A DNA stretch of 64,000 nt from assembly GCA_951812575.1 (NCBI GenBank), contig OX638322.1, positions 3,724,501 to 3,788,500 of the forward strand, in the 5' to 3' direction. The stretch's first letter is position 1; each line of letters opens with the position of its first letter. This document shows, one piece after another, positions 1 through 6,166 of the stretch. The notes under the pieces are model-generated. The model saw only the letters and a list, made by a program, of their open reading frames with translations. It did no database searches and was not told the origin of the DNA. The position numbers were made by a program, and so were the translations under genes. The stretch comes from Candidatus Binatia bacterium. Lineage in GTDB: Bacteria; Desulfobacterota; Binatia; Bin18.

Positions 1-1
1 G

Positions 2-934
2 GCGTTGCTGCTGGCCATGGCCGAGGCCAGCCAGCGTCCGGTCACCTGGCTGGCCCTCCTGGGACGGTCGGATAAACCCGGTGTCTACCGGTCGGCCCTG
101 GATCGCTTGCAACCCTTTTTCGACAAAGGACTGCGGATTCCTCCCCAAGTCACCCCGCGCCCCATCCAGCAATACTATACCCTCAAAGTGCCCTTTATCT
201 TTGCCAGCCTGCCGTCGTGGAAGGAGGCGTTCAATCGACCGGTTGCGGAACAGATCGCGCTCTACCGGAAGCCGGAGTTTCGCGCAGCCTTTCGCCAGGA
301 CCTGCAAATCGGTGGTGCCATTTTCACCAACCAGTGGAACCAGGTTCATGTGGTCAAGGTGACGAAGGAGCATAACACCCGGCATTTGAACAAAAGCATC
401 GCGGACATTGCCGCGGAAACGGACAGCGACCCTGTTGATACGATCCTGGATTTGGCCATTGACGAAAACCTGGAGATGGGCATTACGCTCTCGGTCATCA
501 ACACCAACCCTGACGAAGTGCGTGAGTTGATCACCCATCCCGACTGCCTCATCGGGCTGTCCGACGCCGGGGCGCATGTGGACCAGCACTGCGACGCCGG
601 GGTGCCGACCTATCTGCTCGGGGAGTGGGTGAGAAAACGCCAGGCCATGACGCTTGAGGAGGGCGTGCGCCGTCTGACCTCAGAGCCGGCCCGGTTTCTC
701 AATCAGCCCAGGAAGGGCCGTCTTGCCGCGGGCCTTGATGCGGACCTCGTCATTTTTGATCCCGAGACGATCGGTCCTCAGCCGCCCGAATGGGTCAACG
801 ATCTGCCGGGAGAGAAGCCACGCCTGATCGAACGGGCCACCGGCGTCCAGCATACCATTGTCGGCGGCAATATCGTTTTTTCGGACAATGTCCACCAGGG
901 TGGGCTGCCCGGCACGATACTCCGGCCGGTCTGA
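2..934 (+). CDS. N-acyl-D-amino-acid deacylase-like amidohydrolase, 5'-truncated by window edge
   Basis: C-terminal part of a metal-dependent amidohydrolase of the D-aminoacylase type. The reading frame is open to the window edge, so the real start lies outside. Aligned by eye with the intact paralogue at 15599-17281, it begins at about residue 250 of that protein, so roughly the first 250 residues (the HxH metal motif and the GNCG cysteine motif) are missing. Visible are an LSDAGAHVD motif, which holds the late metal-ligand Asp of this family, and a C-terminal beta-sandwich strand (GLDADLVIFDPETIG). The two paralogues share many short blocks (VTWLALL, PFIFA, RQAMTLE, RRLTSEPA). The family hydrolyses N-acyl-D-amino acids or related cyclic amides; the substrate cannot be read here. 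It ends before a convergent toxin-antitoxin pair. Confidence 0.85.
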   Translation, partial: ALLLAMAEASQRPVTWLALLGRSDKPGVYRSALDRLQPFFDKGLRIPPQVTPRPIQQYYTLKVPFIFASLPSWKEAFNRPVAEQIALYRKPEFRAAFRQDLQIGGAIFTNQWNQVHVVKVTKEHNTRHLNKSIADIAAETDSDPVDTILDLAIDENLEMGITLSVINTNPDEVRELITHPDCLIGLSDAGAHVDQHCDAGVPTYLLGEWVRKRQAMTLEEGVRRLTSEPARFLNQPRKGRLAAGLDADLVIFDPETIGPQPPEWVNDLPGEKPRLIERATGVQHTIVGGNIVFSDNVHQGGLPGTILRPV

Positions 935-971
935 TGGAGCTGTCTTGTACGATCTGTTCGTTGGTTTGAGA

Positions 972-1352
972 TCAGGTCTGAAACCCAAGCGTCTTGACTA
1001 CCGCTCGCTGCCGGGTGTCAAGCGTGACGAATGAGATATCGCTTGGTTCCCGGACAACGTAGAGAGCTGTCGCGACATGCCACAGATCTGCGCCCCTCAA
1101 GTAACCAGCTTCCAGAGCCATCTTCAGCTCTGGGGTCAAGGGTCGGTCTGGTAAGACCCACTCGATGCCGGAGACAAGACTTGTCGTAAAGTCAATTTCC
1201 TCGCGTGCGAATACCGCGCGCAACTCCGCTTCGAGCAGGTTCGAGGACAAGAGATGAGAGAAATTATCCAATCGCCGTGCCAGGGGGGGTCCACCTCGCT
1301 CGTTAAATGCGATTGAGACCAGCGCGGACGTATCGACGTAAGCGACGCTCAT
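972..1352 (-). CDS. VapC-type PIN-domain ribonuclease toxin
   Basis: A 126-residue PIN-domain protein, the usual size for VapC. The N-terminus carries the first acidic residue in YVDTSALVSI (Asp7). A mid-protein LLEAELRAVFAREE stretch supplies the conserved Glu, and GADLWHVATAL supplies the later Asp. These acidic residues bind Mg2+ for RNA cleavage in the family. The start overlaps the stop of the upstream antitoxin by 4 bp, typical of translational coupling in a type II toxin-antitoxin operon. The catalytic residues appear intact, so the toxin is probably functional. Its RNA target is unknown. Confidence 0.88.
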   Translation of the reverse strand: MSVAYVDTSALVSIAFNERGGPPLARRLDNFSHLLSSNLLEAELRAVFAREEIDFTTSLVSGIEWVLPDRPLTPELKMALEAGYLRGADLWHVATALYVVREPSDISFVTLDTRQRAVVKTLGFQT

Positions 1353-1624
1353 GTGTCTCGCTCGGCGAGAAAGCGTCTGAGCGCGCCGTCTCGTCTCGCC
1401 ACGGCCTTGAGGGGTTGCCTTTGCCCGTTTGGACGAGCTAGGAGACCCCGGCGTTCGTACTCCGCGAGACGTTCTTCTATTGTTTCCGGTCCTCGTTGGA
1501 ACGGGCGAATCTCGGCCACGGGCTCTCCACGGTAAGAAACCGTGATTGTCCTTCCCTGACGCACCTGCCGGATGATCTCCGAGAATTGTGCCTTGGCTTC
1601 GTAAGTAGAATATTCGGATCGCAT
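1349..1624 (-). CDS. Phd/YefM-family antitoxin partner of the PIN toxin
   Basis: A 91-residue antitoxin. The N-terminal half has the Phd/YefM pattern (YEAKAQFSEIIRQVRQG, then a strand with YRGEPVAEIRPF), which folds as a DNA-binding dimer. The charged C-terminal tail (GLLARPNGQRQ onward) would wrap the toxin. It is the first gene of the pair and is coupled to the vapC-like gene by a 4-bp overlap. A perfect palindrome just upstream of its ATG is a good candidate autoregulatory operator (see separate entry). Phd-type antitoxins with PIN toxins are a common VapBC variant. Confidence 0.88.
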   Translation of the reverse strand: MRSEYSTYEAKAQFSEIIRQVRQGRTITVSYRGEPVAEIRPFQRGPETIEERLAEYERRGLLARPNGQRQPLKAVARRDGALRRFLAERDT

Positions 1625-1659
1625 AAGTGGAATATAACTAGTCAGACTAGTCTGGTAAA
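1625..1659 (-). promoter_or_regulatory. Toxin-antitoxin promoter with palindromic operator
   Basis: On the minus strand a -35-like TTTACC (1654-1659) and a -10-like TATATT (1631-1636) are 17 bp apart. The spacer is almost filled by a 15-bp perfect palindrome around one central base, ACTAGTCTGACTAGT (1637-1651). The -10 lies only 6 nt from the antitoxin ATG, so the transcript may be leaderless. The position would let the antitoxin/toxin complex occlude RNA polymerase. Promoter elements are matches by eye. Confidence 0.6.
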
Positions 1660-1708
1660 GTGCTACTGCTCAAGGTACGACAGGTGGATAAGAACGGAGT
1701 GGGGACGT

Positions 1709-1757
1709 AACCCACCCCGCCGCTACGCGGCACCCCTCCGAGGAGGGGAGAGGGGAT
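1709..1757. repeat. GC-rich palindromic intergenic repeat (family D, short copy)
   Basis: Starts AACCCACCCCGCCGCT and contains the hairpin CCCCTCCGAGGAGGGG. The same opening and hairpin recur near 30564, 39839, 42446 and 51450. It lies between the toxin-antitoxin promoter and the racemase gene. Confidence 0.7.
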
Positions 1758-1761
1758 GACC

Positions 1762-2496
1762 CTACTCGCGGCCAAAATGCTTGAAGATGCCGGTGTAGGC
1801 CTTCTTCTCCGGTGGGCGGTAGGTTTTATATTTGCTCGTGGTCTTGCCCAACTCGACCAACGACTCGGCCAGCTTGACGGCACACACCACGCCGTCAAGG
1901 ACGGGTATCTCAAGTTCTCGCTCCAGCTCATCTGCAAACTGGGTAAACCCGGCGCAGCCGAGTAAAATAGCCTCGGCATCGTCTTCGTCCCGAGCCCGAC
2001 GCGCTTCGACGCGCAGCTTTTCGAGTGCTCCGGCCGGGTCTTTTTCCACATCAAGCACATACAGCGGAGAGGTCCGGATACTCACCACTTTTTCTCGAAA
2101 GCCATACCCGGCGACCATTTCTTCGAGCATGGTGCGTGTCCGCGGAATCACCGTCACAATAGAGAAGCGCGCGGCCAGCATGGAGGCCATATACAGAGAG
2201 GCTTCGGCGATGCCGACAACCGGCTTGGCAGTGCATTCGCGCGCTGCGTGGAGGCCTGGGTCGCCATAGCAGGCGATAATATAGGCGTCGCACCGTTCGG
2301 CCTCTCCCTTTTGAACTTCTTCGAGCAGACCGGGAATACTCAGATAGTCATCGTAGTAGGACTCGATGGAGGCCGGCCCGAATCGGGGGCTGACCGCCGT
2401 GATCTGGGTGCCCGGCCGGGCTACCGACTCGCCGGCCGCACCGATTGCGCGCGTCATTTCCTCGGAGGTGTTGGGATTGATGATCTTGATCTTCAT
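1762..2496 (-). CDS. hyuE: Hydantoin/aspartate racemase family protein
   Basis: A 244-residue Asp/Glu/hydantoin racemase. Both catalytic cysteines are present: Cys76 in IIACYGDPG and Cys181 in LLGCAGFT, the positions known for hydantoin racemase HyuE. The N-terminus (MKIKIINPNTSEEMT) is the family signature. It would racemise 5-substituted hydantoins or a related cyclic amide so that both enantiomers feed a stereospecific downstream enzyme. Its start overlaps the end of the carbamoylase gene by 4 bp (ATGA at 2493-2496), so the two are co-translated. No classical D-hydantoinase (metallo-dihydropyrimidinase type) is adjacent. Allantoin racemase or an Asp/Glu racemase are alternatives, but the carbamoylase partner favours the hydantoin role. 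Confidence 0.85.
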   Translation of the reverse strand: MKIKIINPNTSEEMTRAIGAAGESVARPGTQITAVSPRFGPASIESYYDDYLSIPGLLEEVQKGEAERCDAYIIACYGDPGLHAARECTAKPVVGIAEASLYMASMLAARFSIVTVIPRTRTMLEEMVAGYGFREKVVSIRTSPLYVLDVEKDPAGALEKLRVEARRARDEDDAEAILLGCAGFTQFADELERELEIPVLDGVVCAVKLAESLVELGKTTSKYKTYRPPEKKAYTGIFKHFGRE

Positions 2497-3719
2497 GCCA
2501 GTCCTTTCTGCCGGGCCAATAATGCCACCGTGTCAGCCAGAATATCTGCACCCAGACAGATATCTTCCGCGCTGGTGTCCTCGGCGACATCGTGGCTGCG
2601 GCCGCCGATGCTGGGGATAAAGAGCATGGCGGTTGGGACATAGCGACTCAGGACCATGGCATCGTGTCCGGCTCCGCTGGGCATACGCAGGGCCGGAACG
2701 GCCTGCTGCCGGGTCGCGGCCTCAATGGTATCGACCAGGGCGGCGTCCATATCCGCCGGGGCGATACTCAACAGATGAGCCACCTCAATGCTCACGCCCT
2801 GTTGTCCATGAAACTCGGCGACCGCCGCATTGATTTCAGCCTCCAGACGATCAAGCACTTCCGGCCGAGGGTCGCGGAACTCGACCAGGACCTGGGCCAA
2901 ACTGGGTACGACATTGCCGGCGCCCGGTTCAAAAACAATATGGCCCAGGTTCCATACGCTCAGCTCGCTACCGGCATTTGCAAACCGGTTGAGCAGTTCG
3001 GCACAGAGACGAATCAGGACGGCCCCGGCGTCTTTGCGTAAATGCATCGGTGTCGTGCCGGCATGGTCGGCCTGACCGGTACAGGTAATACGGCTACGGC
3101 GAATGCCCACGATGGCGGTCACCAGACCGATTTTTTGTCCTTCGACCTCAAGTCGCGGCCCCTGCTCAATATGGCCTTCAAAATAGGCCAGATGGCGACT
3201 CGGATCGATCCGGGCGCGGGGCTGTCCGGCATAGCCGGCTTCAGTCAGAGCGTGTGTGAGTGAGACGCCGTGCATATTTTTCGCGTCTTTAATATCCACG
3301 TCCGATAACTCGCCGCAAAACGACAAGCTGCCGGCCAGGGCTCGATACGTCCCTTCTTCATCGGCAAAGGAGATCACGTCAACGCCAAGGCCGGGCAGAG
3401 TGTTCGATTCATTTCGTGTCCGGGCGACCTCCAGGCCGTATAGCACCCCCATGGCGCCATCCAGCCAGCCGCCTTTCGGCACAGAGTCGGTATGCGAACC
3501 AATCAGCACGGCGGTGTCCACCCCGCGTGTCCGCCCGTACACATTCCCAATCCCGTCGATCTCCGCATCGAGGCCGGCCTCGCGCATCTGTTCGACCAGC
3601 CACTGCCGGGCGGCGCGATCTTCAGACGTAAAGGACAGCCGATTCACCCCGGTCTCAACTTTTCCAAATTGGGCGAGTTGTGTGAGGTTGTTCAGCAGAC
3701 GAGTGTGATTGAGTTGCAT
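2493..3719 (-). CDS. hyuC: M20-family N-carbamoyl-L-amino-acid hydrolase / allantoate amidohydrolase-like
   Basis: A 408-residue Zn-dependent amidase. Metal-site motifs are seen in order: GSHTDS (residues 75-80), a downstream Asp in GGWLDGAMG, DEEG (120-123) and EGHIEQGP near residue 184. The RIDPSRHLAYFEGHIEQGP stretch and the SGAGHDA motif near the C-terminus are typical of the carbamoylase/allantoate branch of M20. It hydrolyses N-carbamoyl-L-amino acids or ureidoglycolate-type substrates to release ammonia, CO2 and the amino acid. It is followed by hyuE with an ATGA overlap. This is a salvage route for carbamoyl amino acids made by ring-opening enzymes. Allantoate hydrolysis remains possible. 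Confidence 0.87.
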   Translation of the reverse strand: MQLNHTRLLNNLTQLAQFGKVETGVNRLSFTSEDRAARQWLVEQMREAGLDAEIDGIGNVYGRTRGVDTAVLIGSHTDSVPKGGWLDGAMGVLYGLEVARTRNESNTLPGLGVDVISFADEEGTYRALAGSLSFCGELSDVDIKDAKNMHGVSLTHALTEAGYAGQPRARIDPSRHLAYFEGHIEQGPRLEVEGQKIGLVTAIVGIRRSRITCTGQADHAGTTPMHLRKDAGAVLIRLCAELLNRFANAGSELSVWNLGHIVFEPGAGNVVPSLAQVLVEFRDPRPEVLDRLEAEINAAVAEFHGQQGVSIEVAHLLSIAPADMDAALVDTIEAATRQQAVPALRMPSGAGHDAMVLSRYVPTAMLFIPSIGGRSHDVAEDTSAEDICLGADILADTVALLARQKGLA

Positions 3720-3856
3720 AAGTGTATCCTTATGGGAAAAGGCTATCTCACGGAAATATGTGAAAGTCCATCCCGCGCTTTTTGAGAGTGTCTCAGTGCT
3801 CCTGGCGAGATGTCGCTAAGTTGACTTTTAAGATTTTTGGTTTAGGGAGTGGACTG

Positions 3857-3886
3857 TTGACTTTACGGCCCCAGGCTTCACATATT
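3857..3886 (+). promoter_or_regulatory. Putative sigma70-type promoter for the SnoaL-like gene
   Basis: TTGACT (3857-3862) and CATATT (3881-3886) are separated by 18 bp, about 74 bp before the ATG at 3960. Matches are 5/6 and 4/6 to the consensus, assigned by eye. Confidence 0.4.
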
Positions 3887-3959
3887 CAGTTCGGCATCAC
3901 CCCAATCCCACCGAGAAACATTGGGAAAAGCGTTTGAGGAGAACTTTGGAGGAAGCGCC

Positions 3960-4376
3960 ATGACCGAAGAACAACACGACCGGGACAAAACGGCCATCGC
4001 CGAGCTGATCGCGCGGTATAATTTTGCTATTGACCACGAAGACTATCAGGGCTGGGCAGACTGCTTCGCGCCGGAGGGTGTCTTTGACGGGGTGATCGGC
4101 AAATTTGACGCCCATCGGGAACTCGACCGCTTTACCGCCGAGGTCAAGCGGCTGGCGGCCGAGAGTCCCAAGCTGCGCCACTATGTGACCAATATTTTGA
4201 CCGAGGTGGATGGCGATACGGCCCGCTCGAAGTGTTTTTTGCTGCTGACCTCAACCACCAAGGAGGGTGGCAGCCGGGTAGCCATGGCCGGGGAGTACGA
4301 AGACCGGCTGGTCAAACACGAGGGTCAGTGGCTGTTTTCGTATCGCAAGGTCCATATTGACGGGGCGATGGGATAA
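3960..4376 (+). CDS. SnoaL-like (NTF2-fold) protein
   Basis: A 138-residue protein of the SnoaL/NTF2 fold. The opening helices (DKTAIAELIARYNFAIDHEDYQGWADCFAPEGVFDG) are typical of SnoaL_4-type domains, and the C-terminal strands end in GQWLFSYRKVHID. I start it at the ATG preceded by GGAGGAAGCGCC; a TTG 39 nt upstream lacks this spacing. The fold serves small cyclases, dehydratases and ring-hydroxylating subunits, or simple ligand binding, so the function is open. It stands alone between the hydantoin operon (divergent) and a MITE. Confidence 0.8.
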   Translation: MTEEQHDRDKTAIAELIARYNFAIDHEDYQGWADCFAPEGVFDGVIGKFDAHRELDRFTAEVKRLAAESPKLRHYVTNILTEVDGDTARSKCFLLLTSTTKEGGSRVAMAGEYEDRLVKHEGQWLFSYRKVHIDGAMG

Positions 4377-4531
4377 GAGTGCCGCCCCTTGCTGGACTTC
4401 GGTTCCGCGTCATCGTGAGATTCCCGAACGATACCCGCTCATTTTTCATTATTTCTACCCATTTGGGCAGCGACAGGGGCGGCAAGGTATGTATAGAGTC
4501 TCCTTCTCAGCAGGGAATAATATCAACCCTA

Positions 4532-4819
4532 GGTAGTGTCTCAGTTTGAATTTCTTTCTTCATCCGTGTTCGTCCCGCCCTTCTCTCCCGTCCGGGAGCT
4601 GGCGGTGACAGTTCTGTTCCGTGCCCGGCTGCATAATTTTATCAGGGTCAACTGATAATTTTACCAGGGACAACCGGCCGGCAGTCGTGTGGAGAAGGGC
4701 AGTGCGTTCCCGTACGTGCGTCAGCGCCGTGCCCTGGAGCCGAGAAGAGAACCCGATGCCTGAGGAGAGCGGACTGCCCTATCCTTACTGGCCACAATTT
4801 TTCAAACTGAGACACTACC
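4532..4819. mobile_element. 288-bp MITE with 19-bp perfect terminal inverted repeats and 8-bp target duplication
   Basis: The left end GGTAGTGTCTCAGTTTGAA (4532-4550) is the exact reverse complement of the right end (4801-4819). Directly outside both ends lies the same 8-mer CAACCCTA (4524-4531 and 4820-4827), the footprint of a transposition. No transposase is encoded inside, so it must be mobilised in trans. A second element at 52678-52831 shares GGTAGTG and CAGTTT in its ends and also has an 8-bp duplication. The 8-bp duplication and GG-starting ends would suit an IS1595-like parent, but this is a guess. Confidence 0.88.
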
Positions 4820-4880
4820 CAACCCTAGTATATAATTCCCCCTAGTATATAACTCTCATACGAGAGTGACATCCAAAGGA

Positions 4881-4899
4881 TTCAAACTGAGACACTATC
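4881..4899. mobile_element. Solitary MITE/IS right end
   Basis: TTCAAACTGAGACACTATC matches the right end of the neighbouring MITE at 18 of 19 bases. No matching left end with a target duplication was found, so it is either a relic or the boundary of an older insertion. It lies about 150 bp before the GC-richer LLM/permease pair. Confidence 0.6.
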
Positions 4900-5047
4900 T
4901 GTCGCTCCACTCTGTTGTCCGAAACACGTCGTTCATTCTGGCCTTCGAGGCCGTTTGGAATGAAGCGGCGGGGCAAGTCATTGGGCCACGTGAGGACGCA
5001 CCACAGCGTCGGCGCGTCGGCAGAGCAGGGGGGGAATGGAGATACGT

Positions 5048-6115
5048 ATGGAATTCTGGACTTGGACGGTAGCGGAACCGACGAGAAGCGCGGATTTTGC
5101 GCGGCGGGCCCAGGCGCAAGGCTGGGATGGCATCGGTGTGGGGGACTCCCAGAACCTGACGGGCGACCCCTATGTGTTCCTGGCGCTCGCGGCCACCGCC
5201 TCGGACACGCTGGGACTGGCGACATCCGTGACGAACCCCGTCACCCGGCACCCTGCGGTGACCGCGAGTTCGGCATTTGCGGTCCAGCGCCTCTCTCGGG
5301 GCCGCATGGTGCTCGGCATCGGCCGCGGCGATAGCGCCCTCGCACACCTTGGCCGCGCCCCGGCGCGTCTGAGGTGGTTCGAGACGTACCTCAAGCAGTT
5401 GCAGGCCTATCTCGCGGGCGCGGAAGTGGCCTTCGAAGGCTCTGGCATCCCGGACGAGGCGGCGCCGCCCGCGGAACGGCTCGGTTTCGCCGATGCGCCG
5501 AGGGCCAGCTCCATTCGCTGGCCTGGCGATGGGCCGAAGGTGCCGGTCGAAGTCGCTGCTACCGGGCCCCGCGTCATCGACATCGCCGCCCGCCATGCCG
5601 ACCGGGTGATGCTCGCCGTCGGCGCCGACCCGAAGCGCATCGCCTGGGGCATCGCCGCCGCCCGCGAGGCGGCCCGCGCCGCCGGACGTGATCCCGACAC
5701 GCTCGGTTTCGGCGCCTACGTCAATGTCGTCTGCCACGACGACCTCGCCGTGGGGCGCGAGCTGGGCCGCGCCTCCACGGGACTGTTCGCGCGTTTCTCG
5801 GTGATGGACGGCGCAGTGTCCGGGCCAGCCGACGATCAGCAGAAGAAAGTCTTTCACCGGCTGCACGATCTCTATGACATGAACGCGCACGGCCAGCAGG
5901 GCGGCCAGCAGACCACGGCCCTCACTGACGATTTCATCGACGGCTACGCCATCGTCGGAGCGCCGGGCTACTGCGCCGACAGGCTGGTGCAACTCGCGGA
6001 GCTGGGCGTGACCAAGTTCGGCGTCATAGGACCGAATTTCGTCACGCCAACGGCCGAGGCCCAGGCCGCGGCGACGCGGTTCACCGACGACGTACTACCG
6101 CGGCTGCGGGCCTAG
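5048..6115 (+). CDS. LLM-class (luciferase-like, F420- or FMN-dependent) oxidoreductase
   Basis: A 355-residue TIM-barrel flavin/F420 oxidoreductase. Family features are GWDGIGVGDSQ near the N-terminus, a first-third strand ASDTLGLATSVTNPVTRHP, LSRGRMVLGIGRGDSA, and the C-terminal IVGAPGYCADRLVQLAELGVTKF. I prefer the ATG at 5048 (GGAG 7 nt upstream) to one 12 nt earlier. Codons are visibly more GC-ending than in neighbouring genes, and a solitary MITE end lies just upstream, hinting at transfer. The next gene, 51 bp on, is a nucleobase-type permease. A joint role in oxidising an imported N-heterocycle is possible, by analogy with RutA (also luciferase-like), but unproven. Confidence 0.85.
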   Translation: MEFWTWTVAEPTRSADFARRAQAQGWDGIGVGDSQNLTGDPYVFLALAATASDTLGLATSVTNPVTRHPAVTASSAFAVQRLSRGRMVLGIGRGDSALAHLGRAPARLRWFETYLKQLQAYLAGAEVAFEGSGIPDEAAPPAERLGFADAPRASSIRWPGDGPKVPVEVAATGPRVIDIAARHADRVMLAVGADPKRIAWGIAAAREAARAAGRDPDTLGFGAYVNVVCHDDLAVGRELGRASTGLFARFSVMDGAVSGPADDQQKKVFHRLHDLYDMNAHGQQGGQQTTALTDDFIDGYAIVGAPGYCADRLVQLAELGVTKFGVIGPNFVTPTAEAQAAATRFTDDVLPRLRA

Positions 6116-6166
6116 AAGTAATTGGTCTCCTTACGTCTGGAGTGACCATGAGGGAAGCCGCCGCAA

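Larger units (their letters stand above)
4377..5047. other. Non-coding stretch holding a MITE, a solitary element end and a short tandem repeat
   Basis: No convincing gene. It contains the MITE at 4532-4819 and a lone right end at 4881-4899. A 13-bp direct repeat CCCTAGTATATAA (4823-4835 and 4840-4852, 17-bp period) sits just outside the MITE and overlaps its right target duplication. The small frames here have no start context or family signal. Confidence 0.7.

Noticed and set aside
3784..3802. GAGAGTGTCTCAGTGCTCC as a left MITE end
   Set aside because: Only about 12 of 19 bases match and no target duplication links it with the lone right end at 4881-4899.
4621..4845. 74-residue frame inside the 288-bp MITE
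   Set aside because: It spans the MITE and its right end, has no RBS or family signal, and ends outside the element.
4895..5992. 365-residue frame on the minus strand opposite the LLM gene
   Set aside because: Shadow of a GC-rich gene; low-complexity Arg/Gly/Ala composition and no family match, while the plus strand has a clear LLM protein.
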